A stretch of 64,000 nucleotides of DNA, taken from Erythrobacter aurantius (GTDB taxonomy: Bacteria; Pseudomonadota; Alphaproteobacteria; Sphingomonadales; Sphingomonadaceae). Numbering within the stretch: the stretch's first letter is position 1; each line of letters begins with the position of its first letter. The stretch lies in the NCBI RefSeq assembly GCF_023823125.1, contig NZ_CP090949.1, forward strand, positions 744,001 to 808,000, in the 5' to 3' direction. The translations under genes were made by a program, and so were the position numbers. Shown here piece after piece: positions 8,951 through 16,630 of this stretch. The notes below the pieces were generated by a model. It saw only the letters and a list, made by a program, of their open reading frames with translations, had not been told where the DNA came from and did no database searches.

Positions 8951-8983
8951 GTGATATCTTGTCTCATGTGATGATATCACATG
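8951..8983. promoter_or_regulatory. Two overlapping perfect palindromes upstream of TonB receptor (operator candidate)
   Basis: CATGTGAT-GAT-ATCACATG at 8965-8983 is a perfect 8-bp inverted repeat with 3-bp spacer. It overlaps a second pair, GTGATATC at 8951-8958 and GATATCAC at 8973-8980 (14-bp spacer). The site ends 38 bp before the receptor ATG, a usual place for a repressor. A metal regulator (Zur/Fur/Nur type) would fit the gene, but I do not match the sequence to a known consensus. Confidence 0.55.
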
Positions 8984-9021
8984 GCGACACCCCCTGTTTT
9001 TGAGCATGATTGAGGAATTCA

Positions 9022-11202
9022 ATGAAGCCGTTCAGTTCAACCCTCGCCCTCGCAACCGCACTGACCTTTGCCTTTGGTGCAGCCCCCGCCCTTGCAAACA
9101 CTTCTTCGGAAGCTGCTGAGGCCAGCGAACAGGATGACCAGTCGCAGGCACGCGAAGCATCAGACGAAGATCGCGAAGACGATCCGCATTACCGCGGCAA
9201 CATCATCGTGGCAGCCGAAGGTTTGCGCGAACTCGATTTCATCGGCGGGCAGGATGTGATCGGCCTCGCTGAAATTCAGCGGGATCTCAGCGGCCAGCTC
9301 GGCGATCTCCTGATCAAGGTGCCCGGCGTATCGGCAACCAGCTTTTCGCCCGGTGCATCTCGTCCGATCCTGCGCGGCTTCGACGGAGAGCGCGTCCGCA
9401 TCCTGATCGATGGGCTTGGCACCGCCGATGTTGGTAACACCTCGGCTGACCACGCGACCACGATTGATCCGCTGACTGTCGAGCGGATCGAAGTGCTGCG
9501 CGGACCGGGTGCTTTGCTGTTCGGTAGCCAGGCGATCGGCGGGGTCGTGAACGTGATCGACCGTCGCATTCCGATCGCAATTCCTGAAGACGGCGTTCAC
9601 GTCGAGGCACTGACCGCCTTCGACACCGCATCGAACCTGCGCAGCGGCGGCGCCTCGATCGACGTTCCGTTGGGTGAAGTGTTCGTGCTGCATGTCGACG
9701 GCAGCTTCCGCGAGACCGGCAATGTCGAAATTCCCGGCTTCCAGCTCACTGACGATTTCAGGGCAGAGCTTCTCGCCGAAGCCGCTGAGGAGGAAGCCGA
9801 GGGTGAGTTTGAAGAGGCCGACGAATTTCGCGAGGCAGCGGGGCAGCGCGGTTTCATCCCAAACAGCGACACTCAGACATGGACTGCCAACGCCGGTCTT
9901 GGTGTGATTCTTGGCGAATCCAGCTTCGGTGCGTCGGTCGGCTACTACGAAACCGACTACGGCCTTGTCGGACGCCCCGGTGCTGAACACCATCACGGTG
10001 AAGAAGGCGAAGAGGAAGAAGAAGGCGCTGAGGAAGAGGGTGAGGAAATCGTCACCATCGGTCTCGAACAGCTTCGTGTCGATCTTCGCGGTGACATCTA
10101 TCTTGGCGAAGGCTTCTTCTCACGCCTGAAGCTGCGCGGGGGATATTCGGATTACACCCACACCGAATTCGAAGGCCCTGAAGTCGGCACCGTCTTCGAT
10201 ACCGAAACCATCGAAGCGCGAGCCGAGCTGCTTCAGAGCAGTGGCGGCATCATCGGCGTGCAGTTCAAGAACCGCGACTTTTCTGCCGTGGGTGAAGAGG
10301 CTTTCGTTGCTCCCAATGAAACCACGCAGTTCTCCTTGTTCACCGCGCAGGAAGTAGACCTCGGCGGGCTCCAGATCGAAGCCGCCGCGCGTTACGAGGC
10401 GGTCGATGTGGAATCGCAGCCGCTGGGTCTTGACCGCAGCTTCGACCTGTTCTCCGGCGCGCTCTCCGCCGTGGTCGCTAGTGAAGGCGGCGTCCGGGCG
10501 GGTTTGACCGTCTCCCGGTCCGAGCGTGCACCCGCAGGTGAGGAGTTGTTCGCCAACGGTCCGCACATTGCGACGCAGGCGTTCGAGATCGGCAATCCCG
10601 ATTTGGACACCGAAAGCGCATGGGGTCTTGAGACCTTCGTACGCGGGGACATCGGCGCGGTCAGTTTTGGCGCCTCGGTCTATTACCAGTCGTTCGACGA
10701 CTTCATCTATCTCAGCCCCACAGGCATGGAAGAGGACGATCTGCCGGTGTTCGTCTACCTCCAGAACGACGCCCAGTTCTTCGGCTTTGAAGCGGACCTC
10801 AACCTGCCGCTGATCGACAATGGCGACTGGTCGCTCGATGCGGACCTGCGCGCTTCTTATGTCGACGCCACGCTGTCCGACGACTCCAACGTCCCGCGCA
10901 TCCCGCCGCTCAGCCTGCTGGGCGCGCTGGAGGCGGAGTATGGCGATTTCGAACTGCGCGGCGAAGTGCAGTACTTCGGCGAGCAGAACGACGTGGCCGA
11001 GTTCGAGACCGAGACCGACGCCTTCACCTTCGTCAACCTTTACCTGTCCTGGCGCCCGCTGCCGTCAAACCGCAACGTCGTGTTCCAGATCGCGGGCGAG
11101 AACCTGTTCGATCAGGAGGGGCGGCGCCACTCCAGCTTCACCAAGGACTTCGTCCCGCTGCCCGGTCGCAACATCCGTGGCAGCGTCCGCATCAGCTTCT
11201 GA
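9022..11202 (+). CDS. TonB-dependent outer-membrane receptor, ZnuD-like, with His/Glu-rich loop
   Basis: 726 residues. Signal peptide at 1-29 (cleavage near ALA), plug domain about 55-175 with RPILRGFDGERVRILIDGLG and VEVLRGPGALLFGS-like segments, then a beta-barrel ending in ...RGSVRISF with terminal Phe. Two loops are very acidic: residues about 250-278, and 321-343 which begins EHHHGEE (H323-H325) followed by mostly Glu. A His-rich, acidic extracellular loop and short size recall the zinc receptor ZnuD; nickel or copper complexes are alternatives. Start ATG 9022 has TGAGG six bases before it; TTG 9010 is less likely. Preceded by a palindromic operator candidate and followed by a strong bidirectional hairpin. 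Confidence 0.85.
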   Translation: MKPFSSTLALATALTFAFGAAPALANTSSEAAEASEQDDQSQAREASDEDREDDPHYRGNIIVAAEGLRELDFIGGQDVIGLAEIQRDLSGQLGDLLIKVPGVSATSFSPGASRPILRGFDGERVRILIDGLGTADVGNTSADHATTIDPLTVERIEVLRGPGALLFGSQAIGGVVNVIDRRIPIAIPEDGVHVEALTAFDTASNLRSGGASIDVPLGEVFVLHVDGSFRETGNVEIPGFQLTDDFRAELLAEAAEEEAEGEFEEADEFREAAGQRGFIPNSDTQTWTANAGLGVILGESSFGASVGYYETDYGLVGRPGAEHHHGEEGEEEEEGAEEEGEEIVTIGLEQLRVDLRGDIYLGEGFFSRLKLRGGYSDYTHTEFEGPEVGTVFDTETIEARAELLQSSGGIIGVQFKNRDFSAVGEEAFVAPNETTQFSLFTAQEVDLGGLQIEAAARYEAVDVESQPLGLDRSFDLFSGALSAVVASEGGVRAGLTVSRSERAPAGEELFANGPHIATQAFEIGNPDLDTESAWGLETFVRGDIGAVSFGASVYYQSFDDFIYLSPTGMEEDDLPVFVYLQNDAQFFGFEADLNLPLIDNGDWSLDADLRASYVDATLSDDSNVPRIPPLSLLGALEAEYGDFELRGEVQYFGEQNDVAEFETETDAFTFVNLYLSWRPLPSNRNVVFQIAGENLFDQEGRRHSSFTKDFVPLPGRNIRGSVRISF

Positions 11203-11205
11203 CCC

Positions 11206-11247
11206 TTGGCGAGCCCCCGTCCCGACCCATCGACGGGGGCTCGCCAA
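11206..11247. terminator. Bidirectional hairpin between convergent genes
   Basis: TTGGCGAGCCCCCGTC (11206-11221), ten-base loop, then its perfect complement (11232-11247): a 16-bp uninterrupted stem. It lies between the stop of the TonB receptor (+) and the stop of the reductase gene (-), so it can end both transcripts. No long T run; stem strength is the main evidence. Confidence 0.75.
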
Positions 11248-11256
11248 ACCTTCCAA

Positions 11257-12438
11257 TCAGTCTTCCACCGCGAAGCTGATCTCGGCGTGCTCCTGCAAGC
11301 GTTCAACCAGCGCTTCGCCAAGGAACGAGCCCGGCGTGCCGACGCCGCCTTCCGCCTTTGACGCCAGCAGCGCGATGCCCGTCTCGCTCAACATCCGGCT
11401 GGTCGAGCCATAGCCCGGATCGTATTTGCCCTTCACTCCGAAGTGCAGCGTGTCTTCGCCGCCGTCAGGCGCGTGTGCGACAAACAGCACGTCGTAGAAA
11501 CCGGTCTCGCGCTCTTCCTTCGTCGGGCCTTCGCCCGGCTTGGGCGGCTTGGCCCCGAACGGGTTCTTCATCATCTCGGCGGCGGCCTCGGCCATCTTCT
11601 TGCCCGCCTCGCCCGGACTGGTCAGCACCATTTCATCATACTTGAAGTCGGTGCCGTACGGGTGGCCCAGCAGGAAGTTGGTGCGGTGCACGTTCTTCGT
11701 ATTGATCGGCGCCATGACGAACGGCGCGGCCCATTTGTCGATGTCTTTCTCGTATTTGGGGATCATGCCTGATGGCTGGTCCGGCCCGGCAAAGCCCGGC
11801 GCCAGCGCAAAGGGATCGCGCAGCACATTGATGATAGAGGGGCTTTTCGCCGCCGCTTTCATCGTCGCGCCAAGGCTGGCCGCCGTCCCGCCCGAGAACG
11901 TCCCCTTCATCGCGCGCACGCGGCCACGGATGCGCGGCGACGGCTTGCCCCAGCGGGCCACCGCAGCTTTCTGCGTCATCATCACGCCCAGATCGAAGGG
12001 GATCGAATCGAACCCGCTGGAAAAGCAGATGCGCGCCCCGCTCGCCTTGGCGGCTTCGTGATGCTCGGCGATCTTGTCGGCCATCCATGCCGGTTCGCCG
12101 CACAGGTCGGCATAGTCGGTGCCGGTCTTGACGCAGGCCGCGACGAGGTTGTCGCCATAAAGCTGGTACGGGCCAACCGTCGTCAACACCACCTTGGTGC
12201 GCGCGCACATGGCTTCGAGATCGGCCGGATCATCGGCATTGGCGACAACCAGCGGCGTCGTTGCCGGAGCGCCGATTTCGTCGCGCACTGCCTCCAGCTT
12301 GGCAAGGCTGCGCCCCGCCATCGCCCATTTCGGCGCATCGTCGCGGCCCGCGTAATGCTGGTCGAGATACTCCGCCACAAGCCGCCCGGTGTAGCCGGTG
12401 GCGCCATAGACGATAATGTCGAATTCGGTATCAGCCAT
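11257..12438 (-). CDS. Saccharopine dehydrogenase-like NAD(P)-binding protein (trans-acting enoyl reductase family)
   Basis: 393 residues. N-terminal FDIIVYGATGYTGRLVAEYL is a Rossmann dinucleotide-binding motif of the saccharopine dehydrogenase superfamily; the length and the middle segment TDYADLCGEPAWM match the trans-acting enoyl reductase / membrane-lipid reductase branch rather than lysine metabolism. The likely role is reduction of a lipid or polyketide-like intermediate, substrate unknown. Read from the minus strand, its upstream region carries the TGTCAC array. Confidence 0.8.
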   Translation of the reverse strand: MADTEFDIIVYGATGYTGRLVAEYLDQHYAGRDDAPKWAMAGRSLAKLEAVRDEIGAPATTPLVVANADDPADLEAMCARTKVVLTTVGPYQLYGDNLVAACVKTGTDYADLCGEPAWMADKIAEHHEAAKASGARICFSSGFDSIPFDLGVMMTQKAAVARWGKPSPRIRGRVRAMKGTFSGGTAASLGATMKAAAKSPSIINVLRDPFALAPGFAGPDQPSGMIPKYEKDIDKWAAPFVMAPINTKNVHRTNFLLGHPYGTDFKYDEMVLTSPGEAGKKMAEAAAEMMKNPFGAKPPKPGEGPTKEERETGFYDVLFVAHAPDGGEDTLHFGVKGKYDPGYGSTSRMLSETGIALLASKAEGGVGTPGSFLGEALVERLQEHAEISFAVED

Positions 12439-12865
12439 TGTCCTATTCTCCTTTGCCCGCCGAGATGGGCGAGGGCAGTGCCGATGTCAAAGCCCCTGCC
12501 TCTGCGTTCTTGAGTTGCGCAGCCCCGTCCGGGGCTGCGTCCTCGCTTGGTGCCCGGCTGTTTGCCTACAGGGTGGAACGGGTGGAACACGGTCCAGAAG
12601 AAAAAACCCGCGATCTGTCACCTTTGAGGCCGAAACTGTCACTTTTCCCGCCAGGCTGTCACCCGCCAGCGGCAAAGTGTCACCCTTTGCCCCAAGAGTG
12701 TCACTCTTCGAGGGCGAAAAGTGTCGCCTTTCACGCGCTGAAGTGTCACCCTGAAACGGGCAGGATGCGGGTCGGGAAGCGGTCATTGCCACAGATTAAG
12801 CCAGATTTCGGCGGAGTAGGAAAATACCCGCTCAATTCTGGAGATGTCATTCCACACCGGCTCCC
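12439..12865. other. 427-bp gene-free region between two minus-strand genes
   Basis: No convincing gene. The right half (12616-12749) holds a phased TGTCAC array (separate entry). Open frames across it on both strands translate to seven-residue repeats (for example KGDTLPLAGD on the minus strand), which I read as a by-product of the 21-bp period. The left part (12439-12600) is the leader of the reductase gene, with no element I can name. Confidence 0.6.
12616..12749. repeat. Array of seven phased TGTCAC motifs, 20-23 bp apart
   Basis: TGTCAC occurs at 12616, 12637, 12657, 12678, 12699 and 12744, with TGTCGC at 12722; steps are 21, 20, 21, 21, 23 and 22 bp, about two turns of B-DNA. Several copies are the centre of an imperfect palindrome, for example AAGAGTG-T-CACTCTT at 12695-12709 and GGCAAAG...CTTTGCC at 12671-12690. 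Spacer sequences differ although they share A-rich ends (GAAA, CAAA). The pattern resembles an iteron or a multi-site operator, but no rep gene is near. Confidence 0.8.
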
Positions 12866-13597
12866 CTACGACTCGACATTGCGTTGATAGGTGTTCTGGA
12901 AATCGTCCTGCAGCACTTCGGTTTGCCCGCCCGATTCCAGCACCAGATCGGCTTCGAGAATGTCGATGCGAAATTCCCAGCCTTCGGGAAGTTCCAGCCT
13001 GTCGCTGAGACGATCGAGCTGGTCGATTGTCTGGCCGGGGGCGATCGCGCGGGTCGCGGATTGCATGGTGTAGACCTTTCCGTCTGGATCGATCAGGCGG
13101 TAAACCTTGGTTCCGGCAAGATAGGTGTAGATCGTATCGCGTGCGACCGTCGTGGGCCGATAAGGTTTGCGCGATAGCAGATCCCACAGCGAAAGCTCCA
13201 CCACCGCCGGGACAAGGAATTCGTGCCCGCCCAGCTCTCTGCGCGGTGTCACCCGATAGCTTTCGATCCGGTCAAGCACCCAGTAACGCCTGCCGTTGGG
13301 AATGACGAAGGACGCGCCCGAAGCCTGTTTGATCGCATCCAGATCAAGCGCGTCGAATTCCTCATCCGACATCACGTCATTGAGATCGTTGTAGACGATC
13401 ACCTTGACGCCGAACCACGAACGATAGCCCAGCAGCACTTCGTTATAGGGGATCGGCCTGCCGCTGTATCCGCCCAGCGTGTCGGACTGTTCGAACTCGG
13501 GGTAGGGAATGCTTTCTTCCGGCACGCCGCGCAGCAGGTAAAGCCCCCCGGCAAGCAGTGCGATCGCAATCAGGCCCAGAATGCTACGGCGGTTCAT
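12866..13597 (-). CDS. Conserved hypothetical membrane-anchored protein
   Basis: 243 residues. MNRRSILGLIAIALLAGGLYLLRG is an N-terminal anchor helix; the rest is soluble, probably periplasmic, with no cysteine pair and no enzymatic motif that I recognise. Start ATG 13597 was chosen because the anchor follows at once; the upstream extension to 13777 reads low-complexity sequence antisense to the next gene. It lies just downstream of a TauE-type exporter gene on the same strand (92-base gap). Function unknown. Confidence 0.7.
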   Translation of the reverse strand: MNRRSILGLIAIALLAGGLYLLRGVPEESIPYPEFEQSDTLGGYSGRPIPYNEVLLGYRSWFGVKVIVYNDLNDVMSDEEFDALDLDAIKQASGASFVIPNGRRYWVLDRIESYRVTPRRELGGHEFLVPAVVELSLWDLLSRKPYRPTTVARDTIYTYLAGTKVYRLIDPDGKVYTMQSATRAIAPGQTIDQLDRLSDRLELPEGWEFRIDILEADLVLESGGQTEVLQDDFQNTYQRNVES

Positions 13598-13689
13598 TTG
13601 CCCCACTCCCCATGCAGCGGCAGCGTGACAGGCCGCAAGCTTTCCCGGTGCATAGCGCGCAAGTGATCCTTGCGTAAGCGCTGGCGCGC

Positions 13690-14685
13690 CTAGCCGTCTT
13701 GCTTGCCGGTGCGGGCCATATGCGCGAGCGAAAACCAGAAGATCGTGAACAGCACCACGCTGAACCCGGCTGACCATGCGAGCTTTTCAAGGCCGGGGTT
13801 CTTCAGGTTGAAATAGGCCATCTGGAACAGGTTGAGCGCGACGATGGCGCGCAGCATCCATTCGACGTCCAGCCTGTGCAGGATGTAGCTGCCCAGCGGC
13901 GCCATCAGCAAAACCACCGGATAGGCGCACAGCCATGTGGCAATCTGGTAATCGGTGATGCCGCCATCCCAGTACAAGCGGTAGGCGTAACCAAGGATGC
14001 TCAGCGCGGCCATCACCATGATGCTCATATGCGTCGCGATCTTCTCATCCATGCGAAACCGCGTCACCAGCGCGGTGTAGAGCACGATGTCCGCGCCCGT
14101 TCCGAACAGGCTGGCGCACATTCCGCCAACCACCAGAACGCAGCCCAGCATCGCCTTGTCCTTCATGCCCGATGCCATCAGGATCGGCCGATCACCCCGG
14201 TGCTGGCCGGAAACATAGGCCAGCGCAAAGGTCAGGATCAGGCTCAGGAACAGCGCCTGGATGATGGTGACCGGGATGGTCTGCAGCAGCGCCATGCCGA
14301 TCACGAAGCCCGCAAAACCACAGGGCACGAACCATAGCACCGGCGCATAGGCGGCGATGTTCCGGCCCTTGCGGGTCAAGATCCAGATGCTCGCGCTGGT
14401 CATCCCGATCGACTGGATCATCAGGCTGAAATCGCGGGCTGTTTCGCGCTTTATCTCAAGAAAGATGCTAAGCACCGGAAAGGCGACCGCGCCGCCCCCT
14501 TCGGGCGTCAATCCGGCCACGAAAGCGCCCAGCACCATGATCGCGGGGTAATGCCAGTGGTCCAGCAGGAAGGCGAAGGAGGCAAGCGATGCGAACAGCA
14601 CGGCCCAGACGATCATCATCCCGCCATACCAAAGGCGGAATGCCCGGCTCTCGAAGAACGGTCCGGATAGTTGGGGGGCAGCCAT
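13690..14685 (-). CDS. Sulfite exporter TauE/SafE family protein
   Basis: 331 residues, about eight helices. The segment ALVTRFRMDEKIATHMSI and the repeated half GAFVAGLTPEGGGAVAFPVL are typical of the TauE/SafE (DUF81) permease family, which exports sulfite, sulfoacetate or related anions. Starts 13 bases after the dcd stop, so both genes are probably one transcript. Substrate unknown. Confidence 0.85.
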   Translation of the reverse strand: MAAPQLSGPFFESRAFRLWYGGMMIVWAVLFASLASFAFLLDHWHYPAIMVLGAFVAGLTPEGGGAVAFPVLSIFLEIKRETARDFSLMIQSIGMTSASIWILTRKGRNIAAYAPVLWFVPCGFAGFVIGMALLQTIPVTIIQALFLSLILTFALAYVSGQHRGDRPILMASGMKDKAMLGCVLVVGGMCASLFGTGADIVLYTALVTRFRMDEKIATHMSIMVMAALSILGYAYRLYWDGGITDYQIATWLCAYPVVLLMAPLGSYILHRLDVEWMLRAIVALNLFQMAYFNLKNPGLEKLAWSAGFSVVLFTIFWFSLAHMARTGKQDG

Positions 14686-14698
14686 TGCGATTGCCGCC

Positions 14699-15253
14699 CT
14701 ACAATCTGGGCAGAGTGACCCCGCGCTGGCCCATGTATTTGCCCGCGCGGTCCTTATAGCTGACCTCGCAGCGTTCGTTGCCCTTCAGGAACAGGAACTG
14801 GCATGCGCCTTCGTTGGCGTAGATTTTGGCGGGCAGCGGCGTGGTGTTCGAGAATTCGAGCGTGACGTGGCCTTCCCAGCCAGGCTCCAGCGGGGTGACG
14901 TTCACGATGATGCCGCAGCGGGCATAGGTGCTCTTGCCAAGGCAGATCACCAGCACATCCTCGGGCACACGGAAATATTCGACGGTGCGCGCCAGCGCGA
15001 AGGAATTGGGCGGGATCACGCAAACGTCGGTTTCGCGGTCGACAAAGCTGTTCGGATCGAACTGCTTGGGATCGACCACCGATGAATCGACATTGGTGAA
15101 AATCTTGAATTCGGGCGCGACGCGCGCGTCATAGCCATAGGATGACAGGCCGTAGGAGATCACCCCTTCGCGCCGCTGCGCCTCCACGAACGGCTCAATC
15201 ATGCCGTGTTCCTGCGCCTGCGTGCGAATCCACTTGTCCGATAGAATAGCCAT
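14699..15253 (-). CDS. dcd: dCTP deaminase
   Basis: 184 residues, the usual length. [22 protein letters not shown] is the family start; [12 protein letters not shown] holds the Ser/Arg nucleotide site, and [20 protein letters not shown] contains the catalytic Glu. It deaminates dCTP to dUTP for thymidylate synthesis. ATG 15253 chosen by homology; the frame runs on to 15349 but lacks family resemblance there. Confidence 0.95.
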   Translation of the reverse strand: MAILSDKWIRTQAQEHGMIEPFVEAQRREGVISYGLSSYGYDARVAPEFKIFTNVDSSVVDPKQFDPNSFVDRETDVCVIPPNSFALARTVEYFRVPEDVLVICLGKSTYARCGIIVNVTPLEPGWEGHVTLEFSNTTPLPAKIYANEGACQFLFLKGNERCEVSYKDRAGKYMGQRGVTLPRL

Positions 15254-15418
15254 GGCGCGATTGATTCCCGATTGCGGGCAGGGCGGCAAGAAGCCTGCCG
15301 TTCTTATCCGGTGAAACTCTTCGCCCGCTTTGTCGCACATCTGTTGCAAAGGGTCTGACGGCTTGCCTACACGGTCGTTCCCGCGATGCCCCGCAAGCCG
15401 AGAATGAGAGACGCAACT

Positions 15419-16057
15419 ATGTCAGGCAATCAACTCGCCGCCGATGCCAAGCGCGGCTTCCGCCGCTCGATCACCCGGATACTCGGCCCGCGCGCGGTGT
15501 TCTTCTGGGGCTTCATCGAAGAGCCCGCGATGGTGGCCGCGGCATTCCCGTCGAGCAAGGGTCTGGTCAAGGCGATGCTGGAGCCGGTCGATTGGGACAA
15601 TTGCAAGCTGTTTGTAGAATACGGTCCTCGTGTGGGCACGTTCTGCCCGCACATTCTCGAACGCTTGCCGGACGATGGCGAATTGCTGGTGATCGACACC
15701 AACCCGCTTTTCATCGACTATCTGAGAGAGACGATTGACGATCCCCGCTTCACCGCGGTGCTGGGTTCGGCGGAGGATGTCGAAAAGATCGTTCGCGCCC
15801 ACGGGTTTGAGCGCGCCGATTTCGTCCTTTCGGGAATGCCGATTTCAACCATGCCGCCAGCTGTCACCGAAAACATCCTGAAGGCGACCTACAGGGTGTT
15901 GCGCGAAGGCGGCGCGTTCCTGACTTACCAGTATCGCGATGCCGCCTACCGCCTGACGGCGCGCCATTTCGAACGGACGATCAAGGAAAAGACCTATCGC
16001 AACATCCCGCCGTGCATTCTCGCTTGGGGGTACAAGGAGCCGCGCGCAGACGGCTAG
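15419..16057 (+). CDS. SAM-dependent methyltransferase, phospholipid N-methyltransferase (PmtA)-like
   Basis: 212 residues. [17 protein letters not shown] is a modified motif I (E-x-G-P-x-x-G), followed by an acidic residue in [10 protein letters not shown] and motif IV-like [13 protein letters not shown]. The layout, including the [19 protein letters not shown] start, recalls PmtA-type phosphatidylethanolamine methyltransferases; a role in choline-lipid synthesis is inferred. Its stop codon overlaps that of the convergent gene in a CTAG at 16054-16057. Confidence 0.75.
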   Translation: MSGNQLAADAKRGFRRSITRILGPRAVFFWGFIEEPAMVAAAFPSSKGLVKAMLEPVDWDNCKLFVEYGPRVGTFCPHILERLPDDGELLVIDTNPLFIDYLRETIDDPRFTAVLGSAEDVEKIVRAHGFERADFVLSGMPISTMPPAVTENILKATYRVLREGGAFLTYQYRDAAYRLTARHFERTIKEKTYRNIPPCILAWGYKEPRADG

Positions 16058-16587
16058 ATCGGCCGTGCGCCCAATTGCGGGTTGAGCGTGGTGATATGAT
16101 TGAGCCACTTTTTCGGGCGGCGCAGCATGTCGCCCGGAAATTCGACCCTCAGGCCCAGGATTTCCGCCATTCGCCCGACGAAATGGATGCAGTTGCGTTC
16201 ATCGAGATTGTAACGCTTGCCCGGAGCCTGCCATGCGCGCACTTCCTGGATGATGCGGCGGTATTGCGTATCGGTCAGCGTGATGGAGAAATGGCGGTTG
16301 GTATTGCGCACGTTCTTCTCGCTTTCCGCCAGCACCATGTGTTCGGCCCAGCCTGACGTGATCGCCGCAGCCGAACTGCGGGCGGAAAAGCCGTAATTCT
16401 CGTTCACCACCGTTCCGTCGGACAAAGTCCCGTCGAGCACGATGAAGGTGTGCGGGTAGCGTCCGAACAGGACCGAGCCGTTGAAGCTGTGAAAGTGGAT
16501 CTGCACCTCGGCCATCGCCGCCCCGCTCCAGGCGAAGGCGATGATGGCGAAAAGGTGGGTGGCGAGACGGGTCAGACGCTGAATCAT
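16054..16587 (-). CDS. Secreted protein with permuted NlpC/P60-like His/Cys motifs
   Basis: 177 residues with signal peptide (about 1-26, ending GAAMA). Two motifs stand out: YPHTFIVLDG early in the mature protein and DERNCIHFVGRMAEILGL near residue 145. An early H-T-F and a late N-C-x-H-F are the arrangement of the circularly permuted NlpC/P60 (LRAT-like) papain-fold enzymes, so a periplasmic amidase or acyltransferase is possible. This is inference from motif order; I do not recognise the family by name. Overlaps the methyltransferase gene tail to tail by four bases. Confidence 0.65.
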   Translation of the reverse strand: MIQRLTRLATHLFAIIAFAWSGAAMAEVQIHFHSFNGSVLFGRYPHTFIVLDGTLSDGTVVNENYGFSARSSAAAITSGWAEHMVLAESEKNVRNTNRHFSITLTDTQYRRIIQEVRAWQAPGKRYNLDERNCIHFVGRMAEILGLRVEFPGDMLRRPKKWLNHITTLNPQLGARPI

Positions 16588-16630
16588 GGCGCCTGATCTA
16601 TCGCGCACACCCGCCTTGTTTCAAGCCCGA

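Noticed and set aside
12616-12749. CRISPR array
   Set aside because: Only six bases are conserved per unit, spacers are about 15 bp and not uniform, and no cas gene is present.
12487-12792. Minus-strand protein with seven-residue GDT-like repeats over the TGTCAC array
   Set aside because: Both strands read as seven-residue repeats because the DNA period is about 21 bp, and steps of 20, 22 and 23 bp shift the frame; a DNA-level array explains it better.
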